DNA from: AE-B3B sp964543295
GTDB taxonomy: Bacteria > Aerophobota > Aerophobia > Aerophobales > AE-B3A
NCBI GenBank assembly: GCA_964543295.1
Contig: CAZIXA010000004.1
Coordinates: 1-64,000, forward strand
Length of the DNA: 64,000 nucleotides
Direction of reading: 5' to 3'
Position numbers and translations under genes: made by a program. The notes beneath the pieces were generated by a model. That model had not been told where the DNA came from, made no database searches, and saw only the letters and a list, made by a program, of their open reading frames with translations. This document shows, piece after piece, positions 25,648 to 33,594 of this stretch. Every line of letters starts with the position of its first letter. The first letter of the stretch is position 1.

Positions 25648-26124
25648 ATGTGTCAAAATCTAAATATTAGCGTCATTAAGAAGTGGGCCAAAGATGCGAA
25701 CCTTGAGATGGTGAAGGTAGTAGAAGGAAAGCAGGGGTTAATTTGTATGATACCAATAGAGGATGTTCTCATTCCCTTGATCATACGCTTGGATGGTACT
25801 GGGTTCATCGTGTTTTCTACTACCGTTGTACGCGATATACAGAACGACCTTCAATTGTTTCAGAAAGCTCTAGAGATGAGTGCAACAGTCCCCGCGAAGA
25901 TCTGCCTTAGCGAAAGAGATCTCATATTGGTTATGGATATCCGTGTTCATCAAGGATTTAATGAAAAGGACTTCCAAGAAGCACTCGGAATCCTTAGACC
26001 GATTATTGAGCATTGTTATTGGACTCTGAAGTTTATCGTTAGAGAGACACGGAAGAGCAATGATCTGTCCGATGGTCCTTCAGAGGGAGCCAATTGGCCA
26101 GATTGGTTACTGAGTGTGAACTAA
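25648..26124 (+). CDS. YbjN-like protein at the head of the ubiquitin-like operon
   Basis: A 158-residue protein after an agaggggg site. LIPLIIRLDGTGFIVFSTTV, a SERDLILVMDIRVHQGFNEK segment and a helix-rich end resemble the YbjN / type III secretion chaperone-like fold. The family call is only from pattern. The 150-residue size and position right before the Ub-like genes suggest it belongs to the operon, perhaps as an adaptor or chaperone. Confidence 0.45.
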   Translation: MCQNLNISVIKKWAKDANLEMVKVVEGKQGLICMIPIEDVLIPLIIRLDGTGFIVFSTTVVRDIQNDLQLFQKALEMSATVPAKICLSERDLILVMDIRVHQGFNEKDFQEALGILRPIIEHCYWTLKFIVRETRKSNDLSDGPSEGANWPDWLLSVN

Positions 26125-26131
26125 ACTCTGA

Positions 26132-26371
26132 TTGTTACAAGACACTCGTACTTATCAGATTTTGGGTGATGAGCTCGTTTCATTGGAAATGAGATTAGGA
26201 CGCAGTAGCAGTGGATACCTATCCAGGGTTCCGAAGAATCTACCTGAGCCAGTAGGGGTTTTTTGTCTTGACGTTACAAATTTTTCGATGGCTAAAAATG
26301 AGATACACGCAACTGGATATAGCCCACAGAGTAATGTAGCCAAGAAATTCGGGCTAAAAAAGGACTTTTAA
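26132..26371 (+). CDS. Small hypothetical protein next to the ubiquitin-like gene
   Basis: A 79-residue frame from TTG 26132 with no clear ribosome site (a later ATG at 26189 would give about 60 residues). The text is polar and protein-like, ending GLKKDF 11 bases before the Ub-like ATG. Not recognised and not certain to be translated. It lies exactly between the YbjN-like gene and the Ub-like gene. Confidence 0.4.
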   Translation: MLQDTRTYQILGDELVSLEMRLGRSSSGYLSRVPKNLPEPVGVFCLDVTNFSMAKNEIHATGYSPQSNVAKKFGLKKDF

Positions 26372-26382
26372 GGAGGTGAAAA

Positions 26383-26598
26383 ATGAGCGGCAAGAGAAAA
26401 ATTGTCGTCGGCGGAAAGGAAGTTGTGGTTCCTACTGAAACCACGGGCAAAGAAATCAAAAAGATAGCTGAAATCCCGGATAATCGTCAATTGATAGAGC
26501 AGGGTAAGGATGGAAGCAACAGGATTGACGATAAGCAAAAAATAAAGGTCTCCCCTGACAGTGCCTTTGACGATGTTCCGAAGCTCAAATTCGGGTAA
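26383..26598 (+). CDS. Ubiquitin-like modifier protein
   Basis: A 71-residue protein after aaggaggtg. KRKIVVGGKEVVVPTETTGK opens with the beta-hairpin of a beta-grasp fold, a helix (EIKKIAEI) follows, and the end is FDDVPKLKFG with a terminal glycine. This resembles prokaryotic (multi)ubiquitin-family domains, in which the C-terminal glycine is activated by E1 and transferred by E2. It is a single domain with no extra residues after the Gly, so no processing would be needed. Its operon partners (E2-like, JAB-E1) support the role. ThiS/MoaD-like sulphur carriers have GG ends and a different size. Confidence 0.75.
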   Translation: MSGKRKIVVGGKEVVVPTETTGKEIKKIAEIPDNRQLIEQGKDGSNRIDDKQKIKVSPDSAFDDVPKLKFG

Positions 26599-26636
26599 GC
26601 TCAAGTGGGGGAGAAAATCTAATTCTCCCCCAAGCT
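26598..26636 (+). repeat. Strong intergenic hairpin after the ubiquitin-like gene
   Basis: A gggggagaa arm pairs with ttctccccc around a seven-base loop, extended by agct/agct further out. It starts at the stop codon of the Ub-like gene and could raise that gene's mRNA level or act as a partial terminator, giving more modifier than enzymes. There is no long T run. Confidence 0.65.
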
Positions 26637-26658
26637 ATTCTTCCTTAGGAAGGACAAG

Positions 26659-27051
26659 ATGGAATTAGAAAGATTTATGCTGGAAATTGAACTACTTCGC
26701 TTAAGGTACGGCCAGGTATATTGCGATAATGATTTATCTAAGTGGGTGCACATTTCAAGATTCAATCTTCCTTACGGATGGAATAGAAAAACAACAGAGC
26801 TCCTCATTGAGATCCCACCAACTTATCCTCATACGCCACCCTATGACTTCTTCATCGACCCGGACCTGAAGACCAAAGACGGTCGGACTCCCTCACACTA
26901 CGAGGAGAATTCGAGGTACAAGAAGCAAGGCTGGGCGTGGCTTTGTCTTCATATCCAAAACTGGTCTCCTCATCATAATGTAGTTGACGGAGACAATCTT
27001 CTCACAGTATGCCAATGCGTTTATACAGAACTCACCGAACTCTGTCGTTGA
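26659..27051 (+). CDS. E2-like ubiquitin-conjugating-fold protein
   Basis: A 130-residue protein. The core text RFNLPYGWNRKTTELLIEIP followed by PTYPHTPPYDFFIDPDL matches the strand and P-rich loop of bacterial E2-like families (Prok-E2_E type). WLCLHIQNWSP with C96 and an H nearby is the place where the active-site cysteine would sit. It is small for an E2 (about 150 residues is usual). It lies between the Ub-like and E1 genes. The family is called by pattern; the catalytic Cys is inferred. Confidence 0.7.
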   Translation: MELERFMLEIELLRLRYGQVYCDNDLSKWVHISRFNLPYGWNRKTTELLIEIPPTYPHTPPYDFFIDPDLKTKDGRTPSHYEENSRYKKQGWAWLCLHIQNWSPHHNVVDGDNLLTVCQCVYTELTELCR

Positions 27052-27062
27052 AGGAGAGACAG

Positions 27063-28544
27063 ATGAAATTTAGACTGAAGCTTCCTGAAAATCTGTATCA
27101 AGAGATTCTAAATCTCTTGAAATTGAAAGATGAGCAAGCCGGATTTATCCTGGCCGGCTACATGAAAAGACCTGGATCAATAACACTGCTGGGTAGGAAT
27201 CTGTTAATTTGCTCACCCGAAGAACTAGAAGATAACAGCCGGGTTCATGTGGAGATAGCGCAGGATTTTGCCAAAAGAGTGCTCACCCTCTGTAGGAGGA
27301 AAAAGCTTTGCCTCATTCAGCTTCATACTCACCCTTTCAGCTTAAGGGGCGTAGGCTTTTCATCCATTGACGATGCCTGTGATAAAGAGTTTCTCCCTTA
27401 TGTGGCTCGAAAAATACCTGGGATCTATGAAGCATCCCTGGTTGTAGGGCAAAACAGTCTTGATGGGAGAATATATGATAAGGACCTTGGTAGAGCCGTA
27501 CCAATCTCAGAGATTATAGTAATGGGAGAGAGATTAAAGAAGGTAATACCTAATTCGGCTCATAAAGTATGTAAAAGAAGAGCTTACCGAGCTGAGTTCT
27601 TTGACCGACAGGTAAGATTTTTGGGAGAGATGGGGCAAAGGATACTCTCAGGTTTCTGTTGTGCAATCTTGGGATTGGGCGGGACCGGCTCTTTAATCTT
27701 TGAAGGACTCCTGCGATTAGGGGTAGGAAAACTTGTCCTCATTGATCCTGACCGAATCGAGGTCAGCAACCTTAATCGGATTATCCAAGCTTCATGCGAA
27801 GACGTGAAATCAAAGAGGTTGAAAGTTGACATTATGAAAAGGAAGGCATGGAAAATAAACAAAAGAACAAAAATAATTACTCTTGCGAGGTCTATACTTG
27901 AGAAGAGCGCCCAGTCGGCCCTTAAGGGAGTAGATGTCATCTTTGGGGCAGTGGATAATGACTTAGCCAGACTCATTCTTACTCAGCACGCAGCAAAGTA
28001 CCTGATTCCTTTAATAGACGTAGCAACTGGCATTAATGTAGATAAGCAAGGGAAAATCCAAGATTTCGCCGGTCAGGTGTACGTATTTATTCCTGGCAAG
28101 TCCCCCTGTCTTGGCTGCCTGGATGCAATTGACATGCGAGAGGTGAATCTATCTTTAATGTCAGCTGAAGATAAGAAACGCCAGAGACAATACGGCTACG
28201 TCTCCGGAGAAGAGATTCCTGCCCCCGCGGTTCTACCTCTTAACATGGAGCTTGTCTCTTTGGCCCTCATTGAATTCATGAACCTAATCTTCGGATTTAG
28301 GAAGGTAAACAGCTACATCTTCTATGATGGTCGTTCCCAAGACAGAATTGCCTATGCGATAAAGGTAAAACCAGAAAGTAGCTGTCCTACCTGCAGTTCT
28401 GAGGGTCTTTTAGCCAAAGGAGACCTAGCTAGATTCGAGAACCTTCTCAAGGTGAGACCGTCAAAGAATATCCCCCGGGCAGAAGCTACCGTCAGCAAAA
28501 GAGAAATAACTAGCAACAATAAAAAGGGAGGAACCAATGGCTGA
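27063..28544 (+). CDS. JAB peptidase-E1 (ThiF/MoeB-like) fusion
   Basis: A 493-residue protein starting at ATG 27063 (aaggagag). The N-terminal JAB domain has E24 (DEQAGFILAG) and LHTHPFSLRGVGFSSIDD (H88-x-H90...S100-x2-D103), the complete JAMM zinc-peptidase site. The C-terminal E1 domain has LGLGGTGS, LIDPDRIEVSNLNR and PAPAVLPLNMELVSL. Two C-x2-C pairs (CLGC, CPTC) form a structural zinc site as in MoeB/ThiF. No evident conserved cysteine sits in the crossover loop, so it may activate without forming a thioester itself. Activation of the Ub-like protein, and its later removal by the JAB domain, are inferred from the fusion and neighbours. Confidence 0.85.
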   Translation: MKFRLKLPENLYQEILNLLKLKDEQAGFILAGYMKRPGSITLLGRNLLICSPEELEDNSRVHVEIAQDFAKRVLTLCRRKKLCLIQLHTHPFSLRGVGFSSIDDACDKEFLPYVARKIPGIYEASLVVGQNSLDGRIYDKDLGRAVPISEIIVMGERLKKVIPNSAHKVCKRRAYRAEFFDRQVRFLGEMGQRILSGFCCAILGLGGTGSLIFEGLLRLGVGKLVLIDPDRIEVSNLNRIIQASCEDVKSKRLKVDIMKRKAWKINKRTKIITLARSILEKSAQSALKGVDVIFGAVDNDLARLILTQHAAKYLIPLIDVATGINVDKQGKIQDFAGQVYVFIPGKSPCLGCLDAIDMREVNLSLMSAEDKKRQRQYGYVSGEEIPAPAVLPLNMELVSLALIEFMNLIFGFRKVNSYIFYDGRSQDRIAYAIKVKPESSCPTCSSEGLLAKGDLARFENLLKVRPSKNIPRAEATVSKREITSNNKKGGTNG

Positions 28545-28785
28545 AATCCCTGAGAATCAGTCAGAAAGGAGAAGTCAGCTTTTGGGAATGCTCAGACACC
28601 TCAGACGCCGTTCTCCTCGAATTGTCGAAGGAGAAAGCCGCTTCTCCGAGAGAGCTCAGCAGACCCTTCATGGGATTTGGCTTGTCATCAAAATCATCTT
28701 ACTCATCCCGGTGGTGGTTCTGGTAGTCCTCGGTTCCATTTATCTGGTGATGGTAATTATTGAGATATTTTCCAGAGTAATGTAG
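28537..28785 (+). CDS. Small single-span membrane protein in the ubiquitin-like operon
   Basis: An 82-residue protein. A polar, arginine-rich N-terminus (RRSQLLGMLRHLRRRSPR) precedes one strongly hydrophobic span at about residues 48-76 (WLVIKIILLIPVVVLVVL). It starts inside the E1 gene's end (eight-base overlap), so it is part of the operon. It might anchor the conjugation machinery or a target to the membrane. Not recognised as a family. Confidence 0.65.
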   Translation: MAEIPENQSERRSQLLGMLRHLRRRSPRIVEGESRFSERAQQTLHGIWLVIKIILLIPVVVLVVLGSIYLVMVIIEIFSRVM

Positions 28786-28812
28786 TCAGATTCTCATGCA
28801 AGGAGGAAGACA

Positions 28813-29262
28813 ATGAGAAAAAAGCATCAGCCCCAGGACCCCCTTGAAGAAATCGGAAGGCTCCTGGAGTCGAATGAGGAAGGTCTTCTCAAAAAGAAAG
28901 TCAAATACCAGGTGGTTAATGGCGAGATCATTGGAAGGAGAACCGAGGAGATCGGAGAGGATGAAAATGGTCAGATCGCCATCTCGGAAGCAGAGGAGTT
29001 CATCTTAGATGACAATGGCTACCCCATTGACCATCGGGGAACCGCTCTTGCTGCAGTGTGCGGCTGCACTCTGGGCATCCGCTTCCTTCGGGTCTGTCCG
29101 GGATGCAGGTTGCCTCTTTGCCGAATCCATCAGGGAATTCTCAACGGGATCTCCTTCTGCCCTGCCTGCTTCAAAGTCCTGAAAAAGGAGCTCAAGAAAG
29201 CTGAAAGAAGGGAGATGCGAGAAAGAAGGAAAGGGAAGGACAAATGGAGAGGCAGCAGCTGA
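28813..29262 (+). CDS. RING/FYVE-like zinc-finger protein, candidate E3 or adaptor
   Basis: A 149-residue protein. An acidic N-terminal part (residues 10-80) is followed by eight ligands in four pairs: C83-x-C85, C95-x2-C98, C103-x2-H106, C116-x2-C119. The spacing allows a cross-brace two-zinc fold like RING or FYVE fingers, with the His in the third pair rather than the second as in classical RING. The C-terminus is a basic helix (KKELKKAERREMRERRKG). It lies between the E1 operon and an overlapping HerA-like ATPase. Comparison with the Ub-E1-E2-small-RING operon of Caldiarchaeum-type archaea makes an E3 role the obvious idea, but function is inferred. Confidence 0.65.
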   Translation: MRKKHQPQDPLEEIGRLLESNEEGLLKKKVKYQVVNGEIIGRRTEEIGEDENGQIAISEAEEFILDDNGYPIDHRGTALAAVCGCTLGIRFLRVCPGCRLPLCRIHQGILNGISFCPACFKVLKKELKKAERREMRERRKGKDKWRGSS

Positions 29263-31253
29263 CTCGCTACAAAACAATGGTAGAGCTGGCAAAGAAATCC
29301 GATGCTCTGCAGGATGAGGGCCTGGTAAAAAGGCTAAAACTCCTAGGGATCGATTGGGATGAAAAAGAGGCCCGGGAGCTGGAAAAGATCCTTCTGGCAA
29401 AGAAATCGAGGAAGGATATCAGTGGCAAGCCCTTCCTTACTCCAAGAAGGCAGGAGATAGAAGGAGACCTTGCCCGGGTGGGGTTAGTGGATGAGGAGAA
29501 AATATTCGGTCTTACTGAGGAGCGATGCCGGATGCATATCCTCATTACGGGCCAAAGTCGAATCGGTAAAACTACTGCTATCTATCTAATCATCTCAGGA
29601 CTTAGTAAAACCAAGAAGTTTCTCATCATTGACTTTAAGAGAGACTATCGAGGCCTAGTGAGAATCGTAAAAGATATTCTGGTTTTGAGATGGTCGGACC
29701 TCAAGCTAAATCCCCCGGCTCCTCCACCATTTACCCAGCCTCGCGAATGGATGCAGATTTTCTCTGACCTCTTTAGTCAGGCCTTTGGCCTTTTGCACGG
29801 CTCCAACTTCTACCTTCAGGAAAAAGTAGATGAGCTTTACCGAATCTATGGGGTTTACGAAGGAAGTGGCAGCTACCCTTCCCTATTTGATCTGGCAGAG
29901 CTCCTGGAGTCTAAAGGTGCTTCTGGCAGGGTATCCAAAGACTATCAGGAACGAGTAAAAAACCGGGTCAAGGAGACTGTCCGTACCCTAGGTAAGGTTG
30001 CTGACTGTTCTTTAGGCTACCCCTTAGAAGAGCTTCTTTTAAAGAACAATGTAGTTCTAGAACTGGATGGCTTATCACGAGCCCTATCGATCTTTCTAGT
30101 TAATTATCTCCTTTACTGGATTTTCACTTATCGCATCAATGCCGCTGAAAGAGGAGGAAAGGTAAAGAACATCGTTGTCGTTGATGAGGCAAAGAGGATC
30201 TTTGACAAGAACTTAGAAAAGCTTCCCGTAGAAGGAATTCCCATTATCACCACCCTCACCTCCCAAATCGGGGAGTTTAATGTGGGCCTCATAGTGGGCG
30301 AACAAACTCCAAGCATGCTCACCGACGGAATTAAAGCTAACGTGGGCACCACGATTTCTTTTCGACTTTCCAACGGAAAAGATATTCAAGAAATCGCCAG
30401 GGCTATGAACTTAAAGAAGGAAGAAAAAGAGTATTTATCAAAGCTGGAGGTGGGAGAGGCCGTAGTGAGAACCATTGGGACCGATGAGCCGTTTCTCATT
30501 AAAGTTCCTGATATCAGTGCCATGATTGAGAAGAACATCAGCGCCGAAGAGCTTTCTTCCAGTAGGAGTCCACTTCTTGAATACTCTGCCACTGGCCGAG
30601 TTTCTTTATCTGAACACTTGGGAAGTCTAAAGCTGGAAAGATCATCTCTATCCGCGGATGAGCTCATTTTCCTCGCCGATGTCGTCAACCATTTTGACTT
30701 AAGCTTTACTGCCAGAACTAAAGGCTTAGGCATGACGAACTACAAGGCTAACCGTATAAAAAAGAGTCTTCTCCAGAAAGATCTTATGCGGGAAGAGTCG
30801 ATAAAGCTAAAATCAGGACGAGGTAAACCCGAGCTTTTCTTAGAGCTAACTCCTAGCGGGCATAAGCTTTTGGGAGTGAAGCCTCGCCATCAAGGAAAGG
30901 GGGGACTCTTTCACCGACTAGCCCAGGAGCTTATCTCAAGCTATTACCGCAAAAGAGACTGGGCGGTAGAGAAAGAAAAGCTCATTGAGGGAAGACTCAT
31001 TGATGTGGTGGTAGCCACCCCTGATAATAAAGCCATACCCATTGAGGTAGAAACGGGCCAAAGTAGCTATCTAGAAACAGTAGAATTTAATCTGGCTATT
31101 TTTGGAGTAGTAATAGTTGTCGCTCCCGCTGAAGAGAAAACAAAAGAGATAATCGAGAGAAATATTTTAAGGAACTTAGAAGAAAATAACCGGAAAAGAG
31201 TCGTCTTTCGAGCGATCACTTTTTATGGCGATGATCAAGACAATGGAAAGTAA
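29244..31253 (+). CDS. HerA/VirB4-like DNA-pumping ATPase with C-terminal wHTH and nuclease-like tail
   Basis: A 669-residue intact protein. Walker A GQSRIGKTT (G103-K109-T110), a DFKRDYRG stretch, Walker B IVVVDEAKRIF (D314-E315) and a GEQTPSML sensor region make it a DUF87/HerA-type ATPase. About residues 470-560 look like a winged helix, and RLIDVVVATPDNKAIPIEVE ending in TG gives a D...ExE nuclease-like core. It overlaps the zinc-finger gene before it by 19 bases. It is full-length, unlike the paralog at the left edge. Relatives serve in conjugation or DNA defence; coupling with the ubiquitin-like pathway is suggested only by the overlap. Confidence 0.8.
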   Translation: MERQQLTRYKTMVELAKKSDALQDEGLVKRLKLLGIDWDEKEARELEKILLAKKSRKDISGKPFLTPRRQEIEGDLARVGLVDEEKIFGLTEERCRMHILITGQSRIGKTTAIYLIISGLSKTKKFLIIDFKRDYRGLVRIVKDILVLRWSDLKLNPPAPPPFTQPREWMQIFSDLFSQAFGLLHGSNFYLQEKVDELYRIYGVYEGSGSYPSLFDLAELLESKGASGRVSKDYQERVKNRVKETVRTLGKVADCSLGYPLEELLLKNNVVLELDGLSRALSIFLVNYLLYWIFTYRINAAERGGKVKNIVVVDEAKRIFDKNLEKLPVEGIPIITTLTSQIGEFNVGLIVGEQTPSMLTDGIKANVGTTISFRLSNGKDIQEIARAMNLKKEEKEYLSKLEVGEAVVRTIGTDEPFLIKVPDISAMIEKNISAEELSSSRSPLLEYSATGRVSLSEHLGSLKLERSSLSADELIFLADVVNHFDLSFTARTKGLGMTNYKANRIKKSLLQKDLMREESIKLKSGRGKPELFLELTPSGHKLLGVKPRHQGKGGLFHRLAQELISSYYRKRDWAVEKEKLIEGRLIDVVVATPDNKAIPIEVETGQSSYLETVEFNLAIFGVVIVVAPAEEKTKEIIERNILRNLEENNRKRVVFRAITFYGDDQDNGK

Positions 31254-31265
31254 AGAATTCTATTT

Positions 31266-31294
31266 AATTCTAATTTGGGATAAAGATTAGAATT
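31266..31294 (+). repeat. Intergenic hairpin
   Basis: Arms aattctaat and attagaatt flank an 11-base loop. It is AT-rich with no T run and lies just after the HerA stop. A short peptide-coding-like stretch follows it (about 31302-31400) without a good start. Confidence 0.5.
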
Positions 31295-31401
31295 AATTGT
31301 TAGAAATAAAAGATGGGAGTATAGGTAGAGGTGGGTTAACTAAACTTTTGTTAGATGAGAAGAATGAACAAAAAGGATTAGAAGATAATAAGGAGTAAGA
31401 G

Positions 31402-31935
31402 ATGGAAGAATATCGGAAGGAATATCTGAAAGCGATTAAAAGAGGAATAAAAAGACACATAGAAGAATGTGAACATATGGCTAAGGTGTTATACGAAGAA
31501 GAAAGTGATGGTCAAGACGAATCAAGGAAGCATTGGCTAAGAGAAAAAGAGAAGTCAGAGGAAAAGCTAGAAAAGCTTGAAAGAGAACGTGGACGTATTA
31601 ATGAAAAGGAAGAAGTAGAAGAAAAGGTAGAGGAGGACCTGAGGGAAGAGGAGTTCACTGAACAAGATGAACAAAGAGCGAGAGAAGAAGGCTGGGACTC
31701 TGCGAGTCAGGCCAGGGAGTGGATAAGATCAAGTAAACAAATGGACAAGTTGAGAAGGGAGTCCTTGAAAAGAAGTAGGCTAAAGGTAGTGGAAGATTTA
31801 TATGCCATTGGATTAACTCCTGAGGAAGTATATGGCGTAGGTACCGAATACGATGAGCTTGTAGAAGAGGCAGCGGGAAGAAAAGAGGGTGAAGAGTATG
31901 TAGATGATGAGGAGGATGAGGACTTATTTGAATGA
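31402..31935 (+). CDS. Charged coiled-coil protein
   Basis: A 177-residue protein, almost wholly E/K/R/D with heptads (EKSEEKLEKLERERGRINEK). No membrane span. Near the C-terminus LYAIGLTPEEVYGVG is a neutral break. It may be a structural or recruiting coiled coil between the ATPase and the secreted protein. Not recognised. Confidence 0.55.
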   Translation: MEEYRKEYLKAIKRGIKRHIEECEHMAKVLYEEESDGQDESRKHWLREKEKSEEKLEKLERERGRINEKEEVEEKVEEDLREEEFTEQDEQRAREEGWDSASQAREWIRSSKQMDKLRRESLKRSRLKVVEDLYAIGLTPEEVYGVGTEYDELVEEAAGRKEGEEYVDDEEDEDLFE

Positions 31936-31963
31936 AAAACATAAAACGAGGGGAGGGAGAAAA

Positions 31964-33409
31964 ATGTTTAAGGAAAAAATAACCATGTTGATGGCATTAG
32001 TGGTAGGTATAGCCCTAGTAGTTGAGATAAAAGCTCAGGCATTCACCAGTGAGAATATGGTTAAAACCGAGCCAGCCAAGGTGGAAACCGAAGAGTTAAG
32101 GCGGAATAAAAACAGGGCTAAACTCACGCTTTACGGCTATCAAGTAGATCCCTTAAAAGAGGAAGATATGAATTTTGACTACTATATCTTCCGCCTAAAG
32201 GTTGATCTTGAGCCGAACTCCTTCTATCGAAGAATCGGAGGGAGAGGCTGGCTCCTCACGAACTGGGGTAATGAAGATGATAAACTTCCCCCCACAGTAA
32301 GGATCGTAGCTCGGGTCAGGCAAGGAGAGATTGACCTGGATGAGAGCCCACCCCAGCCAGGTAGATACACAGAGTCTAAAGAGAAGGGAACCTTCGTCTT
32401 TAGCCAGAAGGTGAATCTCGAGGAGGACACAGCCAGAGTTGAATGGACTCAAGACTGTCCTCCTTGGATCTCGGAGATAAAAAGATTAAGTTCTGAAAAA
32501 GTGGTCTGGGAGGCCAGTATTGATACTGACGGGATCATTGACAATCCTGAAGCTGAAAAACCTCAGACCTGGAGCTTTAGTTCCGTGGTGAGAACCAAAG
32601 AAGGAGTTGACCCTGAAGTTAAGGTAAGCTTGGAAGCGGGATTTTGGTTCGACTGGCAGTGGCCTCGTTCGAATGAGATAGAGCTAGTAAAACTTACCAC
32701 TGATTGGCTTAGGTTCGAGGGAAGGTACCCGGTAGGAGTTATAGTTTTGGGTCTTCCCCAAACCTTTTCAACCTCGCTTTACCTAGACAAAAGACTTACC
32801 GGGTCTTTATCGGTAAATGACTCCTACGAGACCCATTTTCTCCATAGAAGTTCCCACCTTTTTGAGGTGGATAGATTCGTTCCAGATGAGGCTGGAAGAG
32901 AAGGGGTGCGTTACCGCTGTAAGGATAACTCTCATACGGTGAGGTTGGGAGAAGAGCTGGTCTTTCGCTACCAGCCCCAGTACTATCTCACCATACTCTC
33001 CGATTTTGGCGAGGTCGAAGGAATAGGCTGGTATCAGACAGGAAACAAAGCCACAGCAAAAGTGAAACAGAAAAGAATAGGAGATTACGTCTTTGACGGG
33101 TGGTCGAAGGATGCGAGTGGCAAGGACCTAGAGTCAAAACCCATTTGTATGGATAGAGCCAAAACTGCCAAAGCAGAGTGGAAAAGAGAAATAGTCAAGG
33201 ACAAGGAGAGTCCACCGTTTTTAAAGTATCCGGCCAAAGAAAGACAAAAAGAAGAGCCCACTAAAAAGAGTCGCACTGACAGAACTGATATTGGCTCTAA
33301 AACAGAGCAGAAGTCCGAGGATGATACTCCGACTCGAGAAAAGGAAGAGGAGATTCCGGTTTGGTTAGTGATACTCTGTATTTTTGCTATCTGTGCATCG
33401 CTTGACTAA
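31964..33409 (+). CDS. Secreted protein with C-terminal membrane anchor and InlB-type repeat
   Basis: A 481-residue protein starting at ATG 31964 (gggaggga site). The N-terminus KEKITMLMALVVGIALVVE is a signal peptide or anchor. The middle has beta-rich domains. YYLTILSDFGEVEGIGWYQT ending in FDGWSKDASGKD resembles the divergent InlB B-repeat. The last residues (PVWLVILCIFAICASLD) form a hydrophobic tail. The layout fits an extracytoplasmic protein tethered at its C-terminus. It may be a surface or mating-contact protein of the element. Confidence 0.6.
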   Translation: MFKEKITMLMALVVGIALVVEIKAQAFTSENMVKTEPAKVETEELRRNKNRAKLTLYGYQVDPLKEEDMNFDYYIFRLKVDLEPNSFYRRIGGRGWLLTNWGNEDDKLPPTVRIVARVRQGEIDLDESPPQPGRYTESKEKGTFVFSQKVNLEEDTARVEWTQDCPPWISEIKRLSSEKVVWEASIDTDGIIDNPEAEKPQTWSFSSVVRTKEGVDPEVKVSLEAGFWFDWQWPRSNEIELVKLTTDWLRFEGRYPVGVIVLGLPQTFSTSLYLDKRLTGSLSVNDSYETHFLHRSSHLFEVDRFVPDEAGREGVRYRCKDNSHTVRLGEELVFRYQPQYYLTILSDFGEVEGIGWYQTGNKATAKVKQKRIGDYVFDGWSKDASGKDLESKPICMDRAKTAKAEWKREIVKDKESPPFLKYPAKERQKEEPTKKSRTDRTDIGSKTEQKSEDDTPTREKEEEIPVWLVILCIFAICASLD

Positions 33410-33594
33410 GGGGATTAAGCTGGATTCAAAAGAATGGAACGTTTTGGGGAATTCTGATGCTGAATAGGCAACAAAGTCGCAGATGACGAACCGAATAAAA
33501 AATGAAAAAAGGTTCGTAGTCAACGAAATGGGAGGAGACGTGAGCATGAATGAAAGGATTTCAATAAATAAAAGATGAAAGAGGAGGGAAAGAA

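Noticed and set aside
33546..33578. Ten-codon frame (MNERISINKR) after a good ggagga site
   Set aside because: Resembles the start of the 52-residue gene at 35956 only weakly; too short to call.
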